DNA of 55,316 nt from Pseudomonadota bacterium (GCA_005777235.1 SXND01000004.1:1-55316), one strand, 5' to 3'; shown: positions 15,692 through 25,089, numbered from the stretch's first letter. The notes: generated from the sequence alone by a model not told the origin. Translations and numbers: made by a program.

Positions 15692-17745
15692 GCCTCGATG
15701 AAAAGCTCTTCGCCCTGGCCTGGCGTGCGGCCCATGCTCTGCGCCGCCGCGCGCCCGCCGTGGGAGACGCCACCCAGGCGGCCAGACTGAGCGAGTTGCA
15801 GCCGCATCTCACCCTGGTGGCACGCGCCTTGAGCGGCGTAGCGCTGGAGGTGCGTGAAGCCGAACACGCCGGGGGCTTTCGTGGCGAGGTGCTTTACCTG
15901 CCACCACACATGGCGTTCGCCCCGACGCACGCTGACAACGTACAAGCGTATGTCTATCGTGTCGCCTATACCGTGACCTCGCGCCAGCTTGGTCTCAGCC
16001 TGGAAGCCCACGACACTCCTGCGTCTGCCTACCAACTTTTCCGCACCCTGCTCGCGGTGCCAGCCACGTTACATGCGCTAGAAGCGACCTTGCCCATGGC
16101 CCGCCCTCTCCGTACGCACCTGTTTTCTCTGCTCTTAGCGACTCGACCGCCCTGGCCCTCATCCTGGGAGCGCGGGCGTCTCGCCCGCTCGGGAAGCGGC
16201 CAGGATGGCCGCGCTCCCAGGAAACCGCCACGGCACCCTTGGTTTGAAGGCAGTGCCCTGGACACCACCGCGGCCTGCCTGGAAGCCTTGACGCAGCTCC
16301 TCCTGGGCCGCCCCTGGCCCACACCAGTAGCGACGCCGGGCTGGACCTGGCTCCAGCACGCTTTCAGCCTGGCCACTGCCGGAGACCATGCCCTAGAAGC
16401 CCACACGCTCTGGACAGCGCTGCAACGCAATGTGCGCCCGGCCTCGGCCACACCCGTCGCCCCGGTGGTGCTGTGGGGCCAACTCCTACCAGACATCAGC
16501 TCTGCCCAGACCAACATTCCCGAGGATGCTGCCCTGCAACACGCCTTCCCCAGCGGCACGGAACGCCCCGGCAAGCCCAAAGAACACGTGCGGCACGTGG
16601 CCCTGGAGCAGCGCGACATTGACAACGATGTGCTCATCCACACCTTCGACAAAATCGACACCGCCGAGGAGTTTCAGGGTCTCACGCGCACCCCAGACGG
16701 CGCCGATGAGCTGGCCCAGCATGCCGAAGCCCTGGACGAGCTGGACCTGCGTGAGGTCATACGCAGTACCACGCGCACGCAGTCCATCTATCAGGCTAAT
16801 CTGCTGCTTGATGGCAACATCGGCGACCTCCAAGACACGGCCACTCCGCCCACCGCGACATACCTGTACGACGAATGGGACGCTAAAGCGCGCCGTTATA
16901 AACCCCGCTGGTGCACCGTCTACGTCCAGCGTCCACCCACGCCACCCCCTGAAGCTGCGACTGCTGCCGCCGCTCTCCTGCACAAACACACGCGCCTGAT
17001 GCGTGACCTGCGCCTGCTCCTCGATAAGGTCCGCAGCCAGCGCGTCCTGCGCAACCGCCAGCCCGACGGCGCCGAGGTGGATCTCGATGCCATGGTCGCA
17101 CGCTACGCCACCGTGCGCAGTGGTCACGCCCCGGACGACCGCCTGTATCTCACCCGGCGACGGCAGCAGCGTGAGTTGGCCACGCTGCTCTTGCTCGACC
17201 TGAGTGCCTCGACAGACGCCTGGATTGAGGGCGCCCGGGTGCTGGACATTGCCCGGGAGTCGGTGCTGGTGCTGGGTGAGGTGTTAGAGCAATGGCACGA
17301 CCGGATGGCAGTCGCTGGTTTCTACAGTCATACCAGGCGCGACTGCCGCTTTGTGCTGCTCAAACATTTTGACGAGCCCTGGGCACGCTGCAAGGCCGCC
17401 CTGGCCCACCTGGAGCCCACGGGCTACACCCGCATGGGCCCAGCCCTGCGCCACGGGACGGCGCTGTTGCAACGCCAGTCGGCTGACAAGAAACTGCTCC
17501 TGCTCATCAGCGATGGCAAGCCCACCGACTATGATCGTTATGAAGGGCATTATGGCATGGCCGACGTGCGCCAGGCCCTACGCGAGGCGCAGCAGGCGCA
17601 CGTCCATACCTATGCGCTGGCCGTGGATGTGCAGGCCAAGCTCTATCTGCCGCAGATGTTTGGGCGTGGGAATTTCCAGATCCTGCCGCATCCGACACAT
17701 CTCGTCCGCAGTCTGGCGGACCTCTATCGTCGCTTGTCAGGCTGA
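15688..17745 (+). CDS. norD: NorD, vWA-domain partner of NorQ
   Basis: 685 residues. The C-terminal 200 form a von Willebrand A domain with the MIDAS motif DLSASTD (LLLLDLSASTDAWIEG), the later TRMGPALRHG and SDGKPTDYDRYEGHYGM. The long N-terminal part is poorly conserved in this family. NorD works with NorQ to activate NorB. Residues about 159-178 (SWERGRLARSGSGQDGRAPR) are encoded by a 59-bp REP-like element, so this copy carries a peptide of recent DNA-element origin. The frame stays intact. It ends the nir-nor operon. Confidence 0.9.
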   Translation: MSLDEKLFALAWRAAHALRRRAPAVGDATQAARLSELQPHLTLVARALSGVALEVREAEHAGGFRGEVLYLPPHMAFAPTHADNVQAYVYRVAYTVTSRQLGLSLEAHDTPASAYQLFRTLLAVPATLHALEATLPMARPLRTHLFSLLLATRPPWPSSWERGRLARSGSGQDGRAPRKPPRHPWFEGSALDTTAACLEALTQLLLGRPWPTPVATPGWTWLQHAFSLATAGDHALEAHTLWTALQRNVRPASATPVAPVVLWGQLLPDISSAQTNIPEDAALQHAFPSGTERPGKPKEHVRHVALEQRDIDNDVLIHTFDKIDTAEEFQGLTRTPDGADELAQHAEALDELDLREVIRSTTRTQSIYQANLLLDGNIGDLQDTATPPTATYLYDEWDAKARRYKPRWCTVYVQRPPTPPPEAATAAAALLHKHTRLMRDLRLLLDKVRSQRVLRNRQPDGAEVDLDAMVARYATVRSGHAPDDRLYLTRRRQQRELATLLLLDLSASTDAWIEGARVLDIARESVLVLGEVLEQWHDRMAVAGFYSHTRRDCRFVLLKHFDEPWARCKAALAHLEPTGYTRMGPALRHGTALLQRQSADKKLLLLISDGKPTDYDRYEGHYGMADVRQALREAQQAHVHTYALAVDVQAKLYLPQMFGRGNFQILPHPTHLVRSLADLYRRLSG
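16163..16221 (-). repeat. 59-bp REP-like element, copy 2, inside norD
   Basis: The reverse complement of this segment nearly equals the element at 10905-10963: the same CCTGGGAG ends and the same two inner palindromes, with a few base changes. It is read through in the norD frame without a stop. Flanking norD sequence resumes with normal composition on both sides. Confidence 0.85.
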
Positions 17746-17857
17746 GGGCGCAGTGGGTGATCCCTTGGGGCAGCGTCGCCGCACAGGTGGTCCGGTTGGC
17801 GTGGGGTCCCGTCTGGACGGTCCACCGCGACGGGACGATGTCGCGCCATGCGTCTGG

Positions 17858-17986
17858 GAATCGATAGCAGCGCAGCCTGCGGGTCAACGTGCGCGGATGG
17901 ACCCCGAGTAACGTCGCCGCCTGCCCCTTGTGGCCCCGCGTCTTGGCCAAGGCGGTGGGCATGACATGCAACGTGAGGTCATCCAG
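17858..17986 (-). pseudogene. Orphan Fis-type helix-turn-helix, remnant of a sigma-54 activator
   Basis: On the minus strand, inside a longer frame (17507-18148), about 43 residues match the C-terminal Fis/HTH_8 domain of NtrC-type activators: LTLHVMPTALAKTRGHKGQA then TLLGVHPRTLTRRLRCYRF. The AAA+ part that should precede it is missing, and the frame after it runs antisense into norD, which looks accidental. NorR/NtrC-type activators often control nor genes, so this may be the end of a lost regulator; that is inference. The rest of 17746-18170 shows no other gene. Confidence 0.55.
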
Positions 17987-18170
17987 GTTCAAGGGCGTGT
18001 TGGCCGCGAGCGTATCCAGATGCCACCGTGTACGCACTGTGCCAACGGTTGGGGGGACGACGTCCTCTGTCCCCCTTGTGGTAGACGAGCGATCCCCTGG
18101 GCCTCTCAGTAAAAAAACCGTCCACGCCAGCGCGCCGCAACGCGGCAAGGGGCTAGCGCGCCCTGCGTCG

Positions 18171-19565
18171 CTACACGTGCCAACCGGAGGCTGGGATCAA
18201 CTGCGCCACGCGCTCGATATCCGCCTCCACCGTCGCGGACCACTCCCCCGCGGTCTGCCCCTCCCAGCCCAGTTGCGCCAGAAATTGTTGGCGATAGACG
18301 GCATTCTCAAACAGGCCGTGCACATACACACCACTGACATTGTCCTGCGACCACCCGAGATCATCCGCCACACACACCTGCACTGCCGGTCCAGCCTGGG
18401 TCTGGCCATGATGGATTTCGTAGCCCTGGAGCAGCACGCCGCGCCATAGCACCTGGCGTTGCCGGGTGGTTTTGTCGGGCACTAGCGTGGTAGCGACATC
18501 GAGCAAGCCCAGGCCAGCGCAATCGCCGCTTTCCAGATGATGCGGATCGTCGATGCGGTGCCCTAATAATTGCAACCCGCCGCAGATGCCCAGCACCGGG
18601 ATGCCGCGCTGCGCCGCCCGGTGTACCTCCGCCGCCAGCCCGCTCTGGCGCAGATAGCGCAGGCTGGCCACGGTGTTCTTGCTGCCGGGCAGGAGAATGG
18701 CGTGGTAGCCATCCAGACGGGCAAAATCGCGGATCGGCACGACAGTGACGCCGGGTTCGTGGATCAGCGGGTCAAACTCCTCAAGATTGCTGGCATAGGG
18801 ATACACCAGCAGGGCCAGGTTGATGTGCTGCGGCTGTGGGGCAGCGTGGTGGTGCAGGGCATCTTCTTCCGGCAGGGCATGACGTACCATGGGCACTAAC
18901 GCCACGGTGGCAATGCCAGTGCGCTCCTGCAGCCAGTCCATGGCATTCCCCAGCAACGCCGCATCACCGCGAAATTTGTTCAAGATAAAACCTTTGATGC
19001 GGGCCTGGTCCACGGCGTCCAGGCACTGCCAGGTGCCGAGCAGATGTGCAAAGGCCCCACCACGGTCGATGTCGGCCACCAGGTAGACGTCGGCCTGGCA
19101 TTCCTGGGCGACGCGCATGTTGACGATGTCGCTGGCTCGCAGGTTGATCTCTGCCGGGCTACCGCCGCCTTCGATGACCACCTGGTCGTAGTCCTGCATC
19201 AGACTGCTGAGCGCCTCCTGTACAATCGGCCACAAGCGCGGCTGGCGCTCCAGCCATGGCAGGGCGCTAATGGCCAGGTCGGCGCGGCCCAAAACAATGA
19301 CCTGGCTGTCGGTCTCGGCGCTGGGTTTGAGTAGCACTGGGTTCATGCGCGCCTGCGGCGTGACGCGCGCCGCTAGGGCTTGGAGATATTGCGCCCGGCC
19401 AATCTCGGCCCCGTCGGGGGTGACCGCGGCATTGTTGCTCATGTTTTGGGCTTTGAACGGTGCGACACGCACACCGCGATTGGCTAGATGCCGACAGAGG
19501 GCGGTGACCAGGAAGGATTTCCCGGCGTCGCTGGTACAGCCCATGATCATGAGGGGAGTGGCCAT
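18171..19565 (-). CDS. cobQ: Cobyric acid synthase
   Basis: 464 residues. It amidates the b, d, e and g side chains of adenosyl-cobyrinic acid a,c-diamide in B12 synthesis. The N-terminal synthetase domain has GCTSDAGKSFLVTAL, PFKAQNMSNNAAVT and VVIEGGGSPAEINL. The C-terminal class I glutamine amidotransferase has LLPGSKNT, the catalytic Cys in LGICGGLQLLG and the His in YEIHHGQTQAG. The start at 19565 follows an AGGAA site; the frame upstream to 19706 is basic and Ser/Arg-rich without a ribosome site. No other cobalamin gene and no clear B12 riboswitch are nearby. Confidence 0.95.
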   Translation of the reverse strand: MATPLMIMGCTSDAGKSFLVTALCRHLANRGVRVAPFKAQNMSNNAAVTPDGAEIGRAQYLQALAARVTPQARMNPVLLKPSAETDSQVIVLGRADLAISALPWLERQPRLWPIVQEALSSLMQDYDQVVIEGGGSPAEINLRASDIVNMRVAQECQADVYLVADIDRGGAFAHLLGTWQCLDAVDQARIKGFILNKFRGDAALLGNAMDWLQERTGIATVALVPMVRHALPEEDALHHHAAPQPQHINLALLVYPYASNLEEFDPLIHEPGVTVVPIRDFARLDGYHAILLPGSKNTVASLRYLRQSGLAAEVHRAAQRGIPVLGICGGLQLLGHRIDDPHHLESGDCAGLGLLDVATTLVPDKTTRQRQVLWRGVLLQGYEIHHGQTQAGPAVQVCVADDLGWSQDNVSGVYVHGLFENAVYRQQFLAQLGWEGQTAGEWSATVEADIERVAQLIPASGWHV

Positions 19566-19665
19566 TAGTGGTTCCTGGGTATGGTGAGAGGTCGATTGCC
19601 TAGAGGGATGGCTTCGCGGAGCACGCGGTCGCGCGGCTGCACGTGGAACGATTCTCCCCCCTGAC

Positions 19666-20085
19666 CTATCCCGAGGCCGTTGCGACCTGCCGGAGTGTCG
19701 CGGCAATGGCGGATTTGTCCAGGCGACCCTCGGCTACAGCCATCGTCAGGTCATACAGCACAGGCGTGGCTTGGTCCAGCACCACGCCGTTGAGCGCGAG
19801 AAACACCAGAGCACTCAGCAAGCCCGTACGCTTGTTGCCATCGACAAAGGGATGGTTCTGCACAAGGTGAAACAGGTACGCTGCCGCCATGGTCCAGAGG
19901 TCGGGATGCAGCCAGGCCCCGCCAAAGCCCACCTGCGGCTGGGCCACCGCGGAGTCCAGCAGGGCACCATCGCGCAGGCCAGCGGCGCCGCCAAAGCGGG
20001 CGAGCTGCTGGGCATGCAGCGCCACGACATCGTTTACCGTCAAGAACTCCGGTTCACTCGGCAAGGCGCTTGAAGGTGGCATCAT
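19666..20085 (-). CDS. Doc/Fic-type toxin (death-on-curing family)
   Basis: 139 residues. The Fic/Doc active-site motif HPFVDGNKRTG is complete, preceded by LTVNDVVALHAQQLARFGG and GLRDGALLDSAVAQP, both typical of Doc. Doc phosphorylates the elongation factor EF-Tu and halts translation. The start overlaps the end of the upstream AbrB-type gene by 32 bp, as in a toxin-antitoxin operon. Note that the partner is AbrB/MazE-like, not the usual Phd. The protein looks intact. Confidence 0.9.
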   Translation of the reverse strand: MMPPSSALPSEPEFLTVNDVVALHAQQLARFGGAAGLRDGALLDSAVAQPQVGFGGAWLHPDLWTMAAAYLFHLVQNHPFVDGNKRTGLLSALVFLALNGVVLDQATPVLYDLTMAVAEGRLDKSAIAATLRQVATASG

Positions 20086-20278
20086 GGACCTCCATCAGGC
20101 GGTGTGCTGCCGCCTGCACCCGCTGGTGGTGCTCCGTCCGCACGGGGCGGATGATCAGGGTCTCGCCATCCGTCGTCATCTCTAAGGGAGTCTCTTGGTC
20201 AATTGCGAGGCGCTCAAGGATGGGCCGTTCCATAATCAGGCCCAGGTTGTTCCCGATGGCCGTCAGCTTTGTGAGCAT
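20054..20278 (-). CDS. AbrB/MazE-type antitoxin
   Basis: 74 residues. The start of the swapped-hairpin DNA-binding fold is clear: MLTKLTAIGNNLGLIMERPI, then LEMTTDGETLIIRPV. The C-terminal part (RVQAAAHRLMEVHDATFKRL) is helical and probably wraps the toxin. GAGGAGAG lies 8 bases before ATG 20278; the frame continues to 20371 without a better start. It overlaps the Doc gene, and together they form a toxin-antitoxin pair that most likely represses its own promoter. Confidence 0.85.
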   Translation of the reverse strand: MLTKLTAIGNNLGLIMERPILERLAIDQETPLEMTTDGETLIIRPVRTEHHQRVQAAAHRLMEVHDATFKRLAE

Positions 20279-20567
20279 ATGACGTCTCTCCTCATAGGCG
20301 TTCTGAGCCATGTGCGTCCCAGAGTGTAGCATGGATCGGGTGCTGAAACTGCACGCGTGACGCCGTCGCAATCTTCACCTGCGCCTGCACAGCAATGACC
20401 AACTGCTGTCCTAAAACGGCTCGCGCGGCTTCCAACCGGGCCAGCTGCGAGGCATGGCGTGGATCAAGCAGGCGCCGGACCTCCCAGGTCACACGCTGCT
20501 CTACTACACGGCGGTGTGTCGCTGGCGTAGGGTCTCTAGGTGCTAGCTTCAGGCCATGCTGCTTATG
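20279..20567. other. Intergenic stretch between two toxin-antitoxin pairs
   Basis: A 66-codon minus-strand frame (20292-20492) is open but has no recognisable motif and no strong ribosome site. It may be a gene relic. Nothing else is visible. Confidence 0.4.
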
Positions 20568-20903
20568 TTAGGTACCCTGGCCTACAAAGTGCACATGCCT
20601 GACCTCGCCCGCCCTCATCTGCTGTAAGGCTTGGTGGACGGCAGGCATCAGAAGCTGCAACACAGCGATGTCGTTGCTGGAGGCATGCAAGACAAGGATG
20701 CCAAGACGCACCGTGGTCAGGTTTTGCTGGAAGATGAGGTTGCGATCCGTGGTCAGCAAGACATCAAAGTGGTCTGCCGCTATGCGCAACAATGCTCCAT
20801 CCTTGGTGCCCGCCCACCCCATCTCGGACACCGTCCATACGTCGTGCTCGCCGAAAGCGCGCTTGAGCCGTCTCGGTACACACTCATCGAGCAGTATACG
20901 CAT
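20568..20903 (-). CDS. DUF5615 PIN-like putative toxin, copy 1
   Basis: 111 residues with the DUF5615/Mut7-C-like PIN fold: MRILLDECVPRRLKRAFGEH, WAGTKDGALLRIAADHFDVL, LLTTDRNL. The acidic residues Asp6, Glu7 and the later TTDRN match the family metal site. These proteins are paired with DUF433 proteins and are thought to be RNase toxins. The gene overlaps the end of its DUF433 partner by 20 bp. A second, unlike pair lies at 24.4-25.1 kb. Confidence 0.88.
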   Translation of the reverse strand: MRILLDECVPRRLKRAFGEHDVWTVSEMGWAGTKDGALLRIAADHFDVLLTTDRNLIFQQNLTTVRLGILVLHASSNDIAVLQLLMPAVHQALQQMRAGEVRHVHFVGQGT

Positions 20904-21111
20904 CAGTCACCACAAGGTGTTTGGCCTGTTGCAGCACCGTCAGGACTTGCGACCGCGTGACCGAGGGGAAGTCCTCCAGGAACTCTTCGAAGGGACGGCC
21001 AGCTTCGAGATACTCCATGAGCGTTTGCACTGGCACGCGGGTGCCAACAAAGACGGGCGTTCCCCCCATGATCTCGGGGTCGCTATGGACAACAGAGGTG
21101 GATAATCCCAT
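20884..21111 (-). CDS. DUF433 putative antitoxin, copy 1
   Basis: 75 residues. The DUF433 signature is clear: VVHSDPEIMGGTPVFVGTRV followed by PVQTLMEYLEAGRPFEEFLE and SVTRSQVLTVLQQA, a helix-turn-helix. ATG 21111 is chosen over 21117 because the strong AGGAGGA site sits 7 bases from it and too close to the first. It precedes and overlaps the DUF5615 gene, the usual antitoxin-first order. Confidence 0.88.
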   Translation of the reverse strand: MGLSTSVVHSDPEIMGGTPVFVGTRVPVQTLMEYLEAGRPFEEFLEDFPSVTRSQVLTVLQQAKHLVVTDAYTAR

Positions 21112-21295
21112 CGTCATTCCTCCTAGTGTTCGGCTGTGCTATCCCACCGCCGCGCCGTAGACGCCGCACGTGTGACGCCATGCAGCATGCGGGACGGCCC
21201 GGACCCTGTCAAGCCTATGCCGCCCGCACGGCGCGGCGACCAGAGGGGAGCACCCCTCTGGACTCCCCCAGGACAGAGGTCCAGAGACCAGAGCA

Positions 21296-24200
21296 TCAGA
21301 AGCGAGAGCATGGGCGCACCACGACGCGAAAGCCGACCTGGCGGCCGACGTCGCGCGCGTCGTAGCCGCTGCGATAGGCACAGCGCGCGTCCTGATGATC
21401 GTCCCAGAACGCCCCGCCCCGCAGGACGCGGGAACTATCGTCCGCAGCTTGCCATAGCTCGCGGTCGTCATCGGGTTGATAAGGATAAGACCGCCCCCAC
21501 AGACTGCGCGTCCACTCCCAGACGTTGCCGCTCATATCCAGGAGCCCATAGGGACTCGCACCAGTGGGAAAACATCTCACCGCGCTGGTGCTCCCAAAGC
21601 CTGCCTCACTCATGTTGCCCTTTGAGGCATCAAAGGTATCGCCCCACGGATACAGGCGGGCATCGCTGCCGCGTGCGGCTTTCTCCCACTCGGCTTCACT
21701 GGGCAGCATGACCTGCCAGGCCTGCTCACGCAGCAGCGCGGCAAGCAGCGGCGGGGTAGCATCCCAGGTACGCAGGCAAGCGGTGAGCCAGCGACAATAC
21801 TGCCAGACGTCATGCCAGCTGACGTAGACGACAGGGTGATTGTACACACCCTGGAGGCTGCGAGCATTCGCTGGCTCATAGCCGCTGGCTGCGACAAAGG
21901 CCCGAAACTGTGCCACCGTGACTGGATAGCGTGCCATGTGATAGCGTGGCAGCATGAGCTGATGCGCTGGGCATTCATCGTTCAACGCCAGTCGGTCCCG
22001 CTGTTTGTCACTGCCCATGTGAAAAGCGCCAGCAGGGATCTCGACAAACCCCAGCAACGGCTCATCCGGCAGATACCAGGCATCAGCCCGAAAGCGTGCG
22101 TCACCGAGATCTACCAGAGTCTGCTTGATCCGCTCTCGATCCTCCGACAGAACCCTGTGCGCCAGAGCACGCGTCAACCAGAGTCGAATGCGGTCCTGCT
22201 TCGGGCGATTGCGCGGGGCTACCTGTTCCACACTGCGGTTCTCTGCCAGCACCTGTGCCGCCAGCAACGCGCCCAAATACCCAGTCGTCGCCCCTGGCTG
22301 GGCTGGTGGCTCCGTAGAACACAACTCCTCGGCTAGGAGCCAGGCCGCTACCGCCGTGCCGCGCGCCGCTTTGGCCCCGGCCAGGAGCACCACTTCACGC
22401 CAGCGGTTCGGCTCAGCACGGAACAACGCTGCCAGGTCGTCGGGGAAACCATGATCCGTGAGATAGCACGCCGCCAGATACTCTTGAAACGTGCGATGCG
22501 GAAAAGCGTACACCCCCACACCGCGCGGCTCCAACAGTCCGGCCCGGTCGCGCAGATACTCGATGAGGCGTGCTGGACGCGCATCCGGGTTGAGGTTCAG
22601 GGCCATCAAACCCTGCACCAGCGCTGCCTGGGCAATATCCGCCGTGCCCGTCAGGTGCTGTTGGTCGCGGTGTGCCACAAAGGCCAGACGGTTGAGCATC
22701 TGCCGCACCGCCTGCTGATCCACCGCCAGCCACTCGGCCAGACTAGGTTCGAGCAGTTCATAAGTACCATCGGGCAAGCGCCGGAGTTTCTGGCTCTCCC
22801 ACTGGTCGAGCAGCAGATTCACCGCATCGGCATACAGTTCCTCGCGCTGCTCAGGCAAGGTGCCGCCACGCCAGGCGTGCAGCGAGGCCATCAGCGTCAG
22901 CAGCAGCGGGCGCGTGGCCAGCTCATACAGACGCGGGGTGCGCTGGATGGCGTCATTCAGACGCGCGGCGCGGCCCTGGGCATCGCTGCTGCTGACGCTG
23001 ATGGCCAACGTAGGCGTACCAGCGTTCCACAAAGCGCGCAATCTGCGCCCGGCCAAACGGCGCCAGCACTGCTTCGGCAAAATCGCGCAGCTTCCAGTCT
23101 TGCCGCTGGTAGGCATACGTACGGCTGGTGACCAGTATACGCACCCGCGGAAAGGCGGCGGCAAATTGCTCCACGGCGGTCTGCACCTACACCCGTCGCT
23201 CCTCGGCTTCAGGCACTTCGTCCAACCCATCCAGCAGCAGCAGGCCGCCGTGCTGTTGCAAGGTATCGCGCAAGGGCTCAGCAATGCCACGCATCGTCTC
23301 GGGCAACTCGGCGATGATGAAGTGCCACAGCGTATCGCCCGTGACCACCGGTGGCGCCTGATGGCCCGCCAGACCACGTGCCACGAAGTCGCGCAGCACC
23401 ACGTGTAGGGGCAGGAGTGCCCCGTGCGCCCATGGCTGCAGCTCCTGGCGGTCCGAGGCACGGGCAGCGTCCGGCACCGGCGCGCACAGCGTAGCGAGAT
23501 TGACGTCTGGCAGGCCCAGGAGTTCCCCTGCCAGGCACAAGGCTACAAAGTTGACGAAGGTGCTCTTGCCACTGCCTGGCTCCCCCAGCATGGCCAGGTG
23601 TTGGTCGGCGTTCAACACTGCCAGCGCCGGCCTATGTCGCAAGAATGACTCCGTCATCAGGGCGGTGTACACCGCAGCCAGGTCGATGTCTCGGCGTGTC
23701 TTCTCGCGGGTGCTCTGGGGGTCCACACCGGTCAGTGGCACGTGGCGCACCTGGGCGATGATCCAATGCAGGTACGCCAGGCGCAGGCTGTCTGGCAGTC
23801 CAGGCGTGCTGCTGACTGGAGGGCGGGGGGCGGTTGCGCGCGGCGCGTCCTCTAAAATATGCCGTGTGAGATGCTGCCGCAGCAGGCGCTCAAAGGCCGG
23901 CTCGCCGTCATACTCCCACGCCAGCCCCTCCTGTGGAAAAGCCTCCCGAAACTTGAGCACTCGCATCCACTGCTCGGCCTCTTCGGAAGTTTTGGGCGTC
24001 GCCGCTTTGTCGTTAAAATACATCAGGATCTGCGGTCGCCCCTGCGCCTGCTAGGCGCGGTAGGCCCGCCAGAACTCGTGCTCGGTGCCGGACTGGGCAT
24101 CGTAGACCGGCGTGCCAAAGCGCTTCCAGAAAATGCCGATGAGCAGGTCGCAGCCATCAATGTCCAGGATGGGGTCAACGTGTCCCTGCGGCCCCAACGG

Positions 24201-24371
24201 GTGGAACCCCGGCGAGCCAGCCGTTTCCCACAGGGTGACCTCCAGCCGCAGGTTGCGCTCGCGGGCGATGCCGCGATTGAGTTCCTCGGCGATGACGGGC
24301 ACCAGATCGCGCTCGGCCTGAGTATCGCCCGGCGAAGCTACGACCAGGCGCAGGAGCTGGATGGGGGGCAT
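21296..24371 (-). pseudogene. Broken STAND NTPase: DUF4062 - NACHT - FGE-sulfatase
   Basis: One gene of about 1020 codons, now in pieces. Start at 24371 after GAGGAG. Part 1 (24371-24051) is a DUF4062 domain (RLVVASPGDTQAERDLVPVI, DLLIGIFWKRFGTP), ending at a TAG (24051-24053) where relatives have Trp; the frame continues as QAQGRPQILMYFND. Part 2 holds the NACHT NTPase: Walker A MLGEPGSGKSTFVNF and Walker B LLLLDGLDEVPE, then a second TAG at 23187-23189. The same frame goes on to about 23006, where a frameshift (22985-23010) moves the reading to the frame that ends at 21296. Part 3 has helical sensor repeats and an FGE domain (EIPAGAFHMGS, LPSEAEWEKAARG, MSGNVWEW, GFRVVVRP). STAND proteins of this type act as intracellular sensors, some in phage defence. 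Confidence 0.85.
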
Positions 24372-24436
24372 TGGGTCACTCCTCGTGTAGGGTTGTACTC
24401 ATGGAAGGCTCTTATCATGCCTGCGCGCCTTGCGCT

Positions 24437-24796
24437 TTACCCCCACGCACTGAGGAACTCCACACGATTCCGCATCTCCTCCGGCGTCAGCGCTGCCATC
24501 AGTCGTAGTAGACGGCGTAGATGCTGCCCCACGGTATAGTGCTGCTGACGGGCAAGGATGATGCCGGTGTGTACTTTGTGCTGCACCAGATAGCTAGTAT
24601 GGAGCTGGAAGAAATCTCCAACGTTGAAACTGCATAACACCCTCCCATGAGCAGTCGCAAATGCTAGATGGTCCTCGTCTGTGCGTTCGATCATCCCCGC
24701 GTCAAAGGCTGTCTGCACGTCAATACCACGCGCACACAACGCAGTCATAAGGGCCTGCTGCATAGTATCTTCATCAAAATAGAGGCGTATGGTCAC
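24437..24796 (-). CDS. DUF5615 PIN-like putative toxin, copy 2
   Basis: 119 residues: IRLYFDEDTMQQALMTALCA, DVQTAFDAGMIERTDEDHLAF, HGRVLCSFNVGDF. The acidic FDED near the start and the Asp-containing SFNVGDF match the PIN-like metal site. It differs strongly from copy 1 at 20.6 kb, so the two pairs arrived separately. It starts inside the last 4 bp of its DUF433 partner (ATGA overlap), so production of the two is tightly coupled. Confidence 0.88.
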   Translation of the reverse strand: MTIRLYFDEDTMQQALMTALCARGIDVQTAFDAGMIERTDEDHLAFATAHGRVLCSFNVGDFFQLHTSYLVQHKVHTGIILARQQHYTVGQHLRRLLRLMAALTPEEMRNRVEFLSAWG

Positions 24797-25089
24797 AGCA
24801 CAGTCCGTGAGAAGACGTGTTGCGTTTCCAGGGCTTGGGCCTCTGCCTCTTCCGCCGCGATGTCTGCCTCGATGGCATCGCGATTGGCGTGGTAGTAGGT
24901 CAGAGCCGCGTAAACCTGGGCGAGTGACAGGTGTGGTATCTCAGTGGTAATCTCTTCCGGCGTGAGGCCCTGCTTATACCATCCAGCTATGCGCTGCACG
25001 GTCACTCCTGTGCCGGCGATGCGTGGACGGCCACCGCGGATGTCCTCCGAACGTACAATAAGGGAGCCGATATCTGTGACTGTTGGCAT
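24793..25089 (-). CDS. DUF433 putative antitoxin, copy 2
   Basis: 98 residues: SLIVRSEDIRGGRPRIAGTG then VTVQRIAGWYKQGLTPEEIT and HLSLAQVYAALTYYHANRD, the full DUF433 helix-turn-helix. An extra Glu/Ala-rich C-terminal helix (IEADIAAEEAEAQALE) is typical of the longer type and may mask the toxin. AAGGAG lies 9 bases upstream of the ATG. Confidence 0.9.
   Translation of the reverse strand: MPTVTDIGSLIVRSEDIRGGRPRIAGTGVTVQRIAGWYKQGLTPEEITTEIPHLSLAQVYAALTYYHANRDAIEADIAAEEAEAQALETQHVFSRTVL

Noticed and set aside
17507..17857. Extension of the Fis-type frame into norD antisense
   Set aside because: NorD is strongly supported here, and Fis domains end proteins, so the continuing frame is chance.
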